Below, piece after piece: positions 54,716 through 63,763 of a stretch of 64,000 bases of DNA. Each line of letters begins with the position of its first letter. Positions within the stretch are counted from its first letter, which is position 1. A model generated the notes under the pieces. The model searched no databases and was not told where the DNA came from. It saw only the letters and a list, made by a program, of their open reading frames with translations. Source of the DNA: Flavivirga abyssicola (GTDB lineage: Bacteria > Bacteroidota > Bacteroidia > Flavobacteriales > Flavobacteriaceae). The stretch is taken from assembly GCF_030540775.2 (NCBI RefSeq), contig NZ_CP141266.1, forward strand, positions 4,389,001 to 4,453,000. Reading direction: 5' to 3'. Made by a program: the position numbers and the translations under genes.

Positions 54716-56212
54716 CTATTTATTCATTGATACTTTTTTAGTATCGTAACCTGCTTCACGGGCTTTTGCTTCTTCTAACCATTTCGGAACCAGATTTTGT
54801 TTAAATGCTTCTTTATCTTGTTTCATTTTTTCAACATCTAAACCTATATATTCTTGTGCTTTTTCTTTAGTAGAAATATCCGGCATCTCAACAGGTTCAT
54901 TATGTCCTAATTCAGATAACAAACGAGCTAATTTTAAACGCCCTTCTTGAATAACGGTAAACGCACTTCCCATAACTCTTGCTGTTTCAACTGGCGAGTG
55001 AAATGATGCGCCATGTGCTGCTGCAGAATAATCCCAGCGCCATTGTGCATGACGAATATCCATTAAGATGTCCTTCATTTGTTCTTCTGTGGCTCCTAAG
55101 TCCCAGGCTTTTTTAGCTTCTATATGTGCCTTAACGATGAAATCTTCTAATTTTAATCTGTTTTCTGCTGCTTTACGCTGACGTTCGTAAACATTTTCCT
55201 TTAGCTTATCGGCATCTTCTCTATGACACACTTGACATGCATTAGCAACATTGTTTAAAGGTGATTGGATATGATGATCCGTGAATTTCTGTCCCCCTTC
55301 ACTCTTGTAAGGCATATGACAATCTGCACAAGATACGCCTCTATCGGCATGAACACCCGTTAAATATGTTTCGTAACCAGGATGTTGCGCTTTAAGCATA
55401 GGTGCACGGCTTAACTTATGTGTCCAATCTTTAAAATTAATATCGTCATAATATTTTTCCATAGCTTCAACAGACATCCCATTTTTCCATGGGAATTTTA
55501 AATAAGGGACACCTTCGTTACCTGGATTTTTCTTATCAAAATAGTATTCAACATGACATTGCGCACAAACTAAAGAACGCATTTCCTGATGGGTTGCCTG
55601 GTTGATATCCTTACCCATTTCTTCAAAAGCTTCTACTAAGGCTGGTCTGGAAATGGTTAGCTTCATCGTTTTTGAATCGTGACAATCTGCACAACCAATA
55701 GGGTTAACAACTTCAGCGCCTTTATCTGCCCATTTTCCTGAGTAAAACTCAGCGATACCATTTTCGTTCATTAAACGTGGTACATCTGGACTTTTACAAG
55801 TCCAACATGTCGCAGGCATAGGACCGTCACCTTTTCCTTTAGGGCCTCCTGTTCTTAAAGAATTACGTAAATCTTCAATAGCATACTGGTGTCCTCTTCC
55901 CTGATTATAATCTTTTGCAAACCCATATCCAGCCCAAAGTACAACTAAGCGTGAATCTTCATGTAGCACATCTCTCATGGCTGAACCACCTTGCTGTGAT
56001 GCGAAATCAGTTTCTGCTGTTTGTAAAAACGATTGATATTCGGCTGGGTAATTTTTTCCCCATTCTTCATTTCGTGGTTCGTTTTCACTTATTTCAACTT
56101 GCGGAACGTATTTATATTTAGCCTCATTCTTTCTGTTAACAATACTAGATGCTAACAAGCCTAGTAGAAATACTACTATTGCTGTAACGATAAATAATAC
56201 TTTGTTTTTCAT
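54716..56212 (-). CDS. nrfA: Ammonia-forming cytochrome c nitrite reductase, catalytic subunit
   Basis: 498 residues from the ATG at 56212 (MKNKVLFIV), which gives a clean N-terminal signal anchor; the upstream ATG at 56254 lies inside nrfH. Five heme sites: the catalytic CWTCK with lysine as heme ligand, then CADCH, CAQCH, CADCH and CQVCH. Conserved HQCHVEYYF-like substrate/Ca region (CAQCHVEYYF) and RHAQWRWDY are present. NrfA reduces nitrite to ammonium with six electrons in the periplasm, receiving them from NrfH, encoded just upstream. The start is 11 bases downstream of the nrfH stop, in a different frame. Confidence 0.97.
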   Translation of the reverse strand: MKNKVLFIVTAIVVFLLGLLASSIVNRKNEAKYKYVPQVEISENEPRNEEWGKNYPAEYQSFLQTAETDFASQQGGSAMRDVLHEDSRLVVLWAGYGFAKDYNQGRGHQYAIEDLRNSLRTGGPKGKGDGPMPATCWTCKSPDVPRLMNENGIAEFYSGKWADKGAEVVNPIGCADCHDSKTMKLTISRPALVEAFEEMGKDINQATHQEMRSLVCAQCHVEYYFDKKNPGNEGVPYLKFPWKNGMSVEAMEKYYDDINFKDWTHKLSRAPMLKAQHPGYETYLTGVHADRGVSCADCHMPYKSEGGQKFTDHHIQSPLNNVANACQVCHREDADKLKENVYERQRKAAENRLKLEDFIVKAHIEAKKAWDLGATEEQMKDILMDIRHAQWRWDYSAAAHGASFHSPVETARVMGSAFTVIQEGRLKLARLLSELGHNEPVEMPDISTKEKAQEYIGLDVEKMKQDKEAFKQNLVPKWLEEAKAREAGYDTKKVSMNK

Positions 56213-56223
56213 TTTTGTTATAA

Positions 56224-56823
56224 TTATTTGTCTTCTATTTGTTTTTCTAACCAATCCGGGATAACAGTTTCCTCTGTATCTGTTGGAATAGGTGCAATGT
56301 TATTCTTTATAGTGGATATTCCGTGTACAGTGCCATGCGGTACTTCTTGATGACAACTCCAACATTTCCGCTCTGTTCTGTTTTTTGCATGATCGTCTAT
56401 CCAACCGTCATACTTAGTTTGTGTGACTTGCTGTACATGACAACGAATACAATTATTTTGTACAACTTCCTGAGATTCTTCCCGCATAAACATAACTTCT
56501 GGTTCTGCCCTTAAAGTAAATACGGAAGCGTGAAACAAGCCGTCTTTTGCTTTAAAATAATATTTATTAAATACATTGTTATGAGGTACGTGACAATCGT
56601 TACAGTTTGCCCATTCTCGATGTGAACTATGCATCCAACTATTATAAACGGGTGTCATAACATGGCAGTTAACACAGGCAAGTGGATTGTCTGACATATA
56701 AGAAACCACTTCTGCTTCTTTAGCCATAAAAAGCCCCAGCCCAGTAATAACAGCAATTAAAAAAACCGCGACAGTTCTCCATCTCGATTTTTTATCTGGT
56801 AATATGTTTTTTTTAAGATTCAC
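56224..56823 (-). CDS. nrfH: Cytochrome c nitrite reductase small subunit (quinol dehydrogenase)
   Basis: 199 residues, NapC/NirT family. An N-terminal membrane helix (~18-36) precedes four heme sites: CVNCH, CNDCH, CIRCH and CWSCH, with the short spacing of NrfH. It oxidises menaquinol in the inner membrane and passes electrons to NrfA. It is the first gene of nrfHA-ccsBA; its promoter has an Fnr-type site (56966-56977) about 30 bp upstream of a -7-like box. The C-terminus beyond the last heme is longer than average. Confidence 0.95.
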   Translation of the reverse strand: MNLKKNILPDKKSRWRTVAVFLIAVITGLGLFMAKEAEVVSYMSDNPLACVNCHVMTPVYNSWMHSSHREWANCNDCHVPHNNVFNKYYFKAKDGLFHASVFTLRAEPEVMFMREESQEVVQNNCIRCHVQQVTQTKYDGWIDDHAKNRTERKCWSCHQEVPHGTVHGISTIKNNIAPIPTDTEETVIPDWLEKQIEDK

Positions 56824-56934
56824 TTTATTTAATTTCTATCTTGGTTAGAGCATCTATAAGAGCCATTTCACTAGCCATTATAAAGATACCTTAAGTAATT
56901 TTTCAAGTATTACAAGTACATTTAAACTTAGGAA

Positions 56935-56977
56935 CAAATCTCTTATATTTTAAGAGTAAATAAACTGACATATATCA
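56935..56977 (-). promoter_or_regulatory. nrfH promoter with Fnr-type site
   Basis: TGACATATATCA (56966-56977) matches TGAY-N4-RTCA; on the minus strand it reads TGATATATGTCA. Its centre is 29.5 bases upstream of GAGATTTG (56935-56942), a -7 box with one mismatch to TAnnTTTG. Confidence 0.6.
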
Positions 56978-57041
56978 TATTTAAAGATATTTTCATCTTA
57001 AAACTACAGAAATATAACATACCCATTTACATTTTCTTCTT

Positions 57042-58262
57042 TTATTTCTTTTTATACTTTAATTTCCCTAATTCTATCCCTATTGCTGTTTTAGCAAGGA
57101 TTGTAAATACAAAAGCTCCTAGCGCCCAAATACCTAATGTGACTCCTATTTCAATACCTGTAGGCATATACTCAGCTATTTTTCCGTAAGGTCCAGGAAT
57201 AAATCCAGGAACAATAAGTCCGAATCCTTTTTCAATCCAAATAGCAACAAATAATATGAAGCAACAAAAGAAGAGCACTTTAAAATTGTTTCTAAGCTTA
57301 TGGAACGTTAATAAGACCGTGGCTAATACATTTAAAGGTATGGCCGTCCAAATCCATGGTAATAAAGCATCCTTACCATCTAATCCAAAGAAAAGATAAT
57401 AGGCACTTTCACTATGATGTGTTGGCGCATAAAACTCTTTAAATAATTCTGAGATAAGCATGATTAAATTTATTTGAGCAGCTACAGTAACAACCATTGC
57501 AATCTTTTTAATGGTCTTATCTTGAATTTTAAATTCCGTAAAGTTTCTAATAATAGCTAAAACCAAAATAATTAATGCAGGTCCTGCTGCAAATGCTGAT
57601 GCCAAAAACCGAGGGCCTAATAGGGCATTATTCCAAAACGGACGTGCTTGTAACCCTTGATATAAAAATGCAGTAACTAAGTGAATCGCAACAGCCCAAA
57701 AAACAGATAAAATAGCTCCTGGGATATATACACTGCGTTTAGCTTCTTTGCCTTGATAATGTCTAAATAAAATATAAAATGGAATGGTAATATTTAAAAA
57801 CAAATAGCCATTAAGTACCAATACATCCCATGTTAACATGGAGTTTGGAAAGTTAAACACGCCAATCCCTGGAATCATATGCCATAACACTGAAGGCCCT
57901 CCCATATCTGCTATTACAAAAGCTAAACACATAATAAGTGCCGCCACTGCTAAGCCCTCACCAATAAGCACTGCTTGTTTAAAATCGATATCTTTTAAAA
58001 CGTAGGTGGGCATAACAAGCATAACTGCTGCGGCCGCCACACCAACTAAAAAAGTAAAATTAGAAATATATAAGCCCCAACTCACTCTATCTGTCATACC
58101 GGTAACACTAAGCCCGTGCTCTAATTGAATGGAATAACAATACATCCCAGCCAACATGACAAAAGTTAAGAGTGCCATCCATAAATGATACTTTTTTGAA
58201 CCATGTGTTATCGTGTCTAAACTGTCCTTAACTAAACTTCCAAAAACTTTTAATCGTTTCAT
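57042..58262 (-). CDS. nrfD: NrfD/PsrC-type membrane quinol oxidoreductase subunit
   Basis: 406 residues with 8-10 membrane helices. The NrfD pattern WGLYISNFTFLVGVAAAAVML near the first helices and GGPSVLWHMIPGIG in the third loop are visible. It exchanges electrons between menaquinol and the ferredoxin-like subunit encoded directly upstream (58463-59593). It is the last gene of the nap operon, 200 bases after that gene, with a spacer repeat in between. It replaces the usual NapC/NapH quinol dehydrogenase; an alternative is service to the nrf system on its left. Confidence 0.9.
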   Translation of the reverse strand: MKRLKVFGSLVKDSLDTITHGSKKYHLWMALLTFVMLAGMYCYSIQLEHGLSVTGMTDRVSWGLYISNFTFLVGVAAAAVMLVMPTYVLKDIDFKQAVLIGEGLAVAALIMCLAFVIADMGGPSVLWHMIPGIGVFNFPNSMLTWDVLVLNGYLFLNITIPFYILFRHYQGKEAKRSVYIPGAILSVFWAVAIHLVTAFLYQGLQARPFWNNALLGPRFLASAFAAGPALIILVLAIIRNFTEFKIQDKTIKKIAMVVTVAAQINLIMLISELFKEFYAPTHHSESAYYLFFGLDGKDALLPWIWTAIPLNVLATVLLTFHKLRNNFKVLFFCCFILFVAIWIEKGFGLIVPGFIPGPYGKIAEYMPTGIEIGVTLGIWALGAFVFTILAKTAIGIELGKLKYKKK

Positions 58263-58329
58263 CTGTTTTATTTATTTTTTATGCAATTGGTTAATAACCT
58301 ATTGAACTTTTCATTATATTTTTTAATCT

Positions 58330-58413
58330 GTCATTACGAGGAGCCTGCGACGTGGTAATCTTTCTCTTATTTAAACAGATTGCCACAACATTTTCCAAAT
58401 GTTTCGCAATGAC
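58330..58413. repeat. 84-base spacer repeat inside the nap operon
   Basis: Ends are GTCATTACGA and TCGCAATGAC, inverted repeats differing in one base. It contains GAGCCTGCGACGTGG. This is the common flavobacterial non-coding repeat; here it lies between nrfC- and nrfD-like genes and would be transcribed. Confidence 0.65.
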
Positions 58414-58462
58414 GTACTATTTTGTAATTCCTGCTTATTAACAGGTCTAACACTAAACGGTG

Positions 58463-59593
58463 TTAGTCCATAAAATACCAGAACTTAGGTTCTGTACCTA
58501 AATCTTCCTTTAATCTAAATACTTTTTTATTCTCCAAAACCCATCTAATTGTACTATCTGGATCTAACAGATTTCCAAAAATTCTAGCTCCTGTAGGACA
58601 GGCTTCAACACATGCAGGGTTTTTACCGGCTCTGGATCGTTGTACACAGAATGTACATTTTTCCATAACGCCTTTTTTACGCATACGATTTCCTAAATAA
58701 TGCTGATTATGATTAATTTCTGATTCTGGTACTTCGGGCTTACTCCAGTTAAATCGTCTACCGTCATAAGGGCAAGCAGCCATACAATATCTACAACCAA
58801 CACACCAATCATAATCGACAACCACCAATCCATCATCTTCTCGCCAGGTGGCTTGCACGGGGCATACTTCTACACATGGTGGATTATCACAATGAAAACA
58901 CTGTGTTCCCATGTAAAAATGTCCTTGCGCAGGCACTTCGTGATAGTAATTATCGTCAGCCTCATTAAAATTGAAACCCTTACCATCTTTCATTTCATGG
59001 ATTCTTATATATTGCATTTGGGAGTTTCGGTCTTGATTATTCTCCTCTACACATGCATTTACACAATCCATGTACCCCTGACATTTAGAAATATTAAAGG
59101 CATAACCAAACAACACATCTTCTTCTGCATTTTTAGATGACATGCTTATATTTTTTCCTGTTCTTAATTGATACGAACGTACCAACCTATCCACAGTCGC
59201 TTCTTTTTCTTTGTCGGTCATCAATTTATAGTTTCCTTTAAATTGCTCTTCCCAATCTATTTGTGCTTTTTCTTTGCTTTCATCGCCGCTAATTACACTA
59301 CAAGATGTGCTCACTGCTCCCGCTCCAATTAACAAGCTGGCTGTTAGCTTTTTAAAAGCGCTTCGTCTGTCCATTTTCACATCAAAAACCTGCTCAAATC
59401 CATCTTTGGTTCTTTCTTCTCCTATAGACGCATTTATAGCAGCCTCAGTAAATGCTTCATTTGTCATGTGGTGTGCATTAGAACTACCACCACAACCTCC
59501 GGAAGACTTTCCACAACTACAGGAACCAGAAGACGTTTTTTCCTTCCTGCCAATATTTAATGAAAACCATTTTTTGTTATTATTACTACTCAT
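58463..59593 (-). CDS. nrfC: NrfC-like ferredoxin with four [4Fe-4S] sites
   Basis: 376 residues. Four clusters are encoded: CQGYMDCVNAC, CFHCDNPPCVEVC, CVGCRYCMAAC and CTFCVQRSRAGKNPAC with their complementary cysteines. A twin-Arg-like MDRRSAFKKLTASLLIG segment sits at about residues 73-90, so there is a long cytoplasmic-looking N-terminal extension with a Cys/Gly-rich stretch (SCSCGKSSGGCGG, ~19-31), an arrangement typical of the ActB-like branch. It probably carries electrons between NrfD and the cytochromes that feed NapA. It lies between the tetraheme lipoprotein and nrfD. Confidence 0.88.
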   Translation of the reverse strand: MSSNNNKKWFSLNIGRKEKTSSGSCSCGKSSGGCGGSSNAHHMTNEAFTEAAINASIGEERTKDGFEQVFDVKMDRRSAFKKLTASLLIGAGAVSTSCSVISGDESKEKAQIDWEEQFKGNYKLMTDKEKEATVDRLVRSYQLRTGKNISMSSKNAEEDVLFGYAFNISKCQGYMDCVNACVEENNQDRNSQMQYIRIHEMKDGKGFNFNEADDNYYHEVPAQGHFYMGTQCFHCDNPPCVEVCPVQATWREDDGLVVVDYDWCVGCRYCMAACPYDGRRFNWSKPEVPESEINHNQHYLGNRMRKKGVMEKCTFCVQRSRAGKNPACVEACPTGARIFGNLLDPDSTIRWVLENKKVFRLKEDLGTEPKFWYFMD

Positions 59594-59627
59594 ACCTAAA
59601 TATTATTAATTCCATAAATGGTGTTAG

Positions 59628-60236
59628 TTATTCTCTTTCTTTTACCTTTTGGGTATTAAATCGTGCTGGCCATCTTGACTCAAAATGAGGCTTGTGCGGA
59701 TCGTGACAATTCACACAAGTCATAGAGGCTCTCGGCGGTGCCCATCCTCCTATACGTTTACCATGTGCACCTCCTTTCCAATCTTCAAATTGTTTGGTAT
59801 GGCATTGATTACACAGGTTATAACTCGTATTAAAATCAATAGTATGTCCTGTAAGACTTCTTAAATCATCTATATTATCTGGATTATGACAAGTCACACA
59901 ATTCATTGTATTCTCATTAGCATGATCCATTTTAATATCCCAATGTGCCTTTTGAATGTCTTTACTCTTCATTTGTGACAAAGGTTTAGAATGGCACTCG
60001 GTACAGGCATAAGACTTAATTTGACTTTTTCTTTCGGGAATTAAAAACGTGTGATCGCCTTCTGTGATTTCTATGGTTTGTATCTCACCTATGTATGCTT
60101 CAGACGAGATTGAAGTTCCGTGATAATCTTTGCTTTCAGCTTCTATCTTATCAGTTATACTATGGTATTCATTTTCATGGTGTTTACAAGAAAAAAATGC
60201 CAATAAGAAAACAGAAAAACAAACTATTTTATTCAT
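59628..60236 (-). CDS. Tetraheme c-type lipoprotein
   Basis: 202 residues from the ATG at 60236, which leaves a clean signal peptide ending FFSC; two other in-frame starts (60239, 60257) overlap or abut the previous gene. Four heme sites: CTECH, CVTCH, CNQCH and CVNCH, with many extra His. It is not a NapC/NrfH type (no membrane anchor). As a lipoprotein between NapB-like and NrfC-like genes, it probably links the ferredoxin to NapAB on the outer leaf of the membrane (inference). Confidence 0.85.
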   Translation of the reverse strand: MNKIVCFSVFLLAFFSCKHHENEYHSITDKIEAESKDYHGTSISSEAYIGEIQTIEITEGDHTFLIPERKSQIKSYACTECHSKPLSQMKSKDIQKAHWDIKMDHANENTMNCVTCHNPDNIDDLRSLTGHTIDFNTSYNLCNQCHTKQFEDWKGGAHGKRIGGWAPPRASMTCVNCHDPHKPHFESRWPARFNTQKVKERE

Positions 60237-60246
60237 CATATTTATA

Positions 60247-60939
60247 TTATTCTTCATGACCAGCTCTTTTAAAAGTTCCTACCTCGGTCATCTCTTTAGT
60301 ACTAGGTACGTGACATTGTCTACAGTTAACACGCTCTGGATGTGAGACTCTAATTTCTTTAGGTGCACTTGGGCCTGCATGGCAGGATAAGCAATTCTCT
60401 CTTAATTGAATTTGATGTGGAATCATTGGAGGGCTTCCTAATAAAGCATTGTTAACGCCTACTTTTGGAGCCATAACATGTGCATAGTTTCCACTTTTAA
60501 ATAAGGTCTGTGTATTTTGCTCCACATGGCATTGCTTACAGTTTACCAATTCTGGATGTGGTGTTACAGGAGCATAAGCTTGAAATTTTTCAGTAAATCC
60601 ACCATTTTCATGGCATTTCAAACAACTTTGGCCTCCCATGTTTTGTTGTTCGTCCACTGCATGTGGAATACTAGGAGGTGCTCCATGATACGCTCTGTTT
60701 TTATAGTAAGTGATTAATGACCTTTGATGATTCTTATCTACAGGCATATTCTCATAATCCATGGCGTGCTCAGAACGTTTAAAAACACCTGATTCTGATG
60801 GAATTGCATAAACACTACTATTGTCTTCAATTGGAATATAAGCTTCTTCAAGCCCTATTTCATAGCTGTAATTCCAAATAGTAATAAATGTTATAAAGAG
60901 AATTACAAATAACGATATGATACCTAGTCTTTTTTTCAT
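60247..60939 (-). CDS. NapB-like tetraheme cytochrome, internally duplicated
   Basis: 230 residues with a signal anchor (~5-25). NapB normally has two hemes. Here two NapB-like units occur in tandem: unit 1 GAPPSIPHAV ... CLKCH ... TPHPELVNCKQCHV (~73-155), unit 2 GSPPMIPHQI ... CLSCH ... SHPERVNCRQCHV (~160-225). So there are four CxxCH sites. NapB passes electrons to NapA in the periplasm; the doubled form could extend the electron wire and remove the need for NapC. It starts 2 bases after the napA stop, so it is certainly co-transcribed with it. Confidence 0.88.
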   Translation of the reverse strand: MKKRLGIISLFVILFITFITIWNYSYEIGLEEAYIPIEDNSSVYAIPSESGVFKRSEHAMDYENMPVDKNHQRSLITYYKNRAYHGAPPSIPHAVDEQQNMGGQSCLKCHENGGFTEKFQAYAPVTPHPELVNCKQCHVEQNTQTLFKSGNYAHVMAPKVGVNNALLGSPPMIPHQIQLRENCLSCHAGPSAPKEIRVSHPERVNCRQCHVPSTKEMTEVGTFKRAGHEE

Positions 60940-60941
60940 TG

Positions 60942-63269
60942 CTATGCTTTTTCAACTTTAACAGCGCATTTTTTATAGTCTGGCTCTTTAGAAATAGGAC
61001 AAAAAGCATCTAGCGTAACATCATTAATCAACATGTTTTCATCAAAGAAAGGCACAAAAACCTGTCCTTTAGTAGGTAGGCCTCTTTCATTTATAGAAGC
61101 TGGTAATATACATGATCCTCTTCGCGAGCTTACTTTTACTTTTTCACCATTTCTGATCCCCAATATTTTAGCATCTTCTGGGTGAAACTCTATATAGGCC
61201 TCTGGCATTGCTTTATGTAATACTGGAATTCTGCGAGTCATAGAGCCTGTGTGCCAATGTTCTATAACACGTCCCGTATTTAACCAAAATGGATATTCTG
61301 TATCTGGGGATTCTGCTGCTGGCTCATAAGGTCGTTGCCAAATAACAGCTTTACCGTCTGGTTTTCCATAAAAATGAAAATCTTTATCATTGCTACAGGC
61401 TGGGTCATATTTTGCGTTAAAACGCCATTGCGTAGATTTTCCATCTACATAAGGCCAAATAGCTCCAGATTCTTTTTTGAGAACCTCTAAAGGTGCCATG
61501 CCGTGTTTGGCACCTTCATGAAACTGTTTGTATTCGTTATATATTTCTTCTACGTGGTTTTCTTCACTATATGGAAACAAATCACCATAGCCCATTCGTT
61601 TTGCTATTTCAATAGTCATCCAAGCATCTGGAGTCGTTTCTCCTGGTCCTTCTACCATTTTATCCCAATGTTGTGTTCTACGCTCTGAGTTGCCGTATAA
61701 TCCACTTTTTTCTATATGCCAGGACGCTGGTAAAATAACGTCTGCAACATCAGATGTCGGTGTTGGAAATACATCTGAAACGACGACAAAACAAGAGTCT
61801 TTTTCCATACCTGGACGGTAACGACTTGTCTTTGGTAACGACACTAAAGGGTTAGTAACTTGTGTCCAGATAAATTTAATATCACCTCGGTCTACAGCTC
61901 TAAACATTTCCGTAGCATGATAGGTAGGTTTTGCTGGAATTCTTTCATAAGGCACCTTCCATATTTTAGCTGCTAAACGTCTGTGTTTTTCATTCGTTAC
62001 TACACCTTTTGGTAATTTATGTGTAAACGTCCCCACTTCTCTGGCTGTACCGCAAGCTGATGGCTGACCTGTTAAAGAAAATGGTCCGTTTCCTGGTTGT
62101 GAAATTTTACCAGTTAATAAGTGAATGTTATACACTAAGTTATTCATCCAGGTTCCTCTGGTATGTTGGTTCATCCCCATACACCAATAAGACACTACCT
62201 TTTTATTAGGATCTCCATAAATAGCAGCCAAATATTTAATGTCTTTTACAGATACTTTTGAATATTTTGCTACTTTCTCAGGCTTATAATCTTCCAAGAA
62301 TTTTTTATAGGCTTCAAAATCAATTTTGGTAGGCTTGTCTTTAAAATTAAATTTATCTTCAACACCATATCCCATGTTTGTTAAGCCTTTACTAAAGTTC
62401 ACATGGTTTTCTACAAACGATTTATTCATCCAACCATTATTAATAATCTCGTAACAAATGGCATTTGCAACAGCTAAATCTGTTTGTGGTTCAAATAAAA
62501 TCGATTTATTGGATGCTGTACTTGAACGTGTCGTTCTTGTGGCAAAATCTATAATTTTAGCACCCCTCCTGTTTTTTTGTTCTAACATTCTTGAGAATAA
62601 TACAGGATGCATTTCTGCCATATTATTACCCCAGGTAATGAAATAATCTGCATGGTCTATATCTTCATAACAGCCCATAGGCTCATCAGCTCCAAAAGTG
62701 GTTAAAAATCCAGCTACAGCACTTGCCATACATAGTCGCGCATTACAGTCTAAATTATTAGTTCCAATAGCCCCCTTCATCAATTTTGAAGCGACATAAC
62801 CTTCAGGAATTGTTGATTGTCCCGACGTATACATTGCTACTGAATCTTTACCATGCTTTTCAATGGTTTCCTTCATTTTATTAGCAACAATGTCTAAAGC
62901 TTCATTAATAGGTGTTTGGATATACCTCCCATTCTTCTTAACCAAAGCATGCGTTAGCCTATCTTTAGCCTGCGTACACATAATTTGATGGTAGCCTTTT
63001 ACACAAAGTAATCCTTTGTTTACTTCACAATTAGGATCACCTTTTACCGCTACTGCTTTTCCTTGATCCACTCCTACCAGGATACCGCATCCTACACCGC
63101 AAAAACGACAAGGTCCTTTTTTCCAATCTAGATTACCTCCTTTAGGTAGATTAGCATTTTGTTCTGAAGCAAATATAATTCCAGGGAACATCGATGCTGC
63201 CGCAGTCATTGCTGCAGCCGCTGCCATCTTTTTTAAAAAATTTCTTCTGTTAGTTAAAGAGTTTTGCAT
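60942..63269 (-). CDS. napA: Periplasmic nitrate reductase, catalytic subunit
   Basis: 775 residues. A Tat signal RRNFLKKMAAAAA opens the protein. The [4Fe-4S] site is CRFCGVGC ... CEVNKGLLCVKG (~53-90). The Mo-bis-MGD ligand is the Cys of NARLCMASAVAGF, as in NapA, not Asp as in NarG. The C-terminal cofactor-binding domain (FWLNTGRVIEHWHTGSMTRR) is complete. It reduces nitrate to nitrite in the periplasm. Upstream napD and downstream NapB-like gene are spaced by 2 bases each. Its length is slightly below E. coli NapA, as in the monomeric NapA branch. Confidence 0.97.
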   Translation of the reverse strand: MQNSLTNRRNFLKKMAAAAAMTAAASMFPGIIFASEQNANLPKGGNLDWKKGPCRFCGVGCGILVGVDQGKAVAVKGDPNCEVNKGLLCVKGYHQIMCTQAKDRLTHALVKKNGRYIQTPINEALDIVANKMKETIEKHGKDSVAMYTSGQSTIPEGYVASKLMKGAIGTNNLDCNARLCMASAVAGFLTTFGADEPMGCYEDIDHADYFITWGNNMAEMHPVLFSRMLEQKNRRGAKIIDFATRTTRSSTASNKSILFEPQTDLAVANAICYEIINNGWMNKSFVENHVNFSKGLTNMGYGVEDKFNFKDKPTKIDFEAYKKFLEDYKPEKVAKYSKVSVKDIKYLAAIYGDPNKKVVSYWCMGMNQHTRGTWMNNLVYNIHLLTGKISQPGNGPFSLTGQPSACGTAREVGTFTHKLPKGVVTNEKHRRLAAKIWKVPYERIPAKPTYHATEMFRAVDRGDIKFIWTQVTNPLVSLPKTSRYRPGMEKDSCFVVVSDVFPTPTSDVADVILPASWHIEKSGLYGNSERRTQHWDKMVEGPGETTPDAWMTIEIAKRMGYGDLFPYSEENHVEEIYNEYKQFHEGAKHGMAPLEVLKKESGAIWPYVDGKSTQWRFNAKYDPACSNDKDFHFYGKPDGKAVIWQRPYEPAAESPDTEYPFWLNTGRVIEHWHTGSMTRRIPVLHKAMPEAYIEFHPEDAKILGIRNGEKVKVSSRRGSCILPASINERGLPTKGQVFVPFFDENMLINDVTLDAFCPISKEPDYKKCAVKVEKA

Positions 63270-63271
63270 AT

Positions 63272-63511
63272 TTAGTTGTTTTTGGGTGTATTAAAGCCAG
63301 AAACCATTGCCAGAAGTTTTAAACTCTCAATAGCTTCAATGGACTCTTTTACTTTTTCGTCGTCAGTTTTATTTTCTGTATCGGTCACTACAATTAGTAG
63401 ATCTTTGTTCTCTGATGGAATAACATCACAATGGTCAATTTTGGACAAAGCCGCTATGAGTGCTTCTTTTTGACCTTCTTCCGGGTGTGCTAAATAACTT
63501 TTTATAGGCAT
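63272..63511 (-). CDS. napD: NapD, chaperone of NapA maturation
   Basis: 79 residues, the normal small size. NapD folds as a ferredoxin-like domain that binds the Tat signal of NapA and times export after cofactor loading. The pattern IKSYLAHPEEGQKEALIAAL ... LLIVVTDTEN with a central acidic stretch fits the family. It is the first gene of the nap operon; napA starts 2 bases after its stop. The promoter (63541-63583) carries a perfect Fnr-type site. Confidence 0.9.
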   Translation of the reverse strand: MPIKSYLAHPEEGQKEALIAALSKIDHCDVIPSENKDLLIVVTDTENKTDDEKVKESIEAIESLKLLAMVSGFNTPKNN

Positions 63512-63540
63512 AAAAAATGCGTTTATTTTTAAAACAGGAT

Positions 63541-63583
63541 AAAATTATCTTAAATGAAAAAGATAAAAACTGATAAATATCAT
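63541..63583 (-). promoter_or_regulatory. nap operon promoter with Fnr-type site
   Basis: TGATAAATATCA (63572-63583), exact TGAY-N4-RTCA, 29.5 bases (centre to box start) upstream of TAATTTTA (63541-63548), a -7 box with one mismatch. The geometry is that of class II activation. Confidence 0.65.
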
Positions 63584-63695
63584 AGAAAGGAGACTACGAA
63601 GTAATTTAAACTAAATCTAAATAACCTGTTTTTTGGCAGTTTTTGAACTGCTAAATATCAGGTTGTGAGGTCACAATAAATATAACATAAATAAC

Positions 63696-63739
63696 TGACA
63701 ATTGTCATGTCATATTAAAAATCAAAATCGTTATATTTG
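63696..63739 (+). promoter_or_regulatory. moeA promoter with Fnr-type site
   Basis: TGACAATTGTCA (63696-63707) is a perfect 12-base palindrome. The -7 box TATATTTG (63732-63739) starts 30.5 bases after its centre; the ATG of moeA follows 25 bases later. Confidence 0.65.
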
Positions 63740-63763
63740 CTGAGACATAACGATATTTATGAC

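Noticed and set aside
56900-56925. AAGTATTACAAGTA before nrfH as another TAAGTA palindrome
   Set aside because: The half-sites are in direct, not inverted, order and are not at the spacing seen for nrtA and the globin gene.
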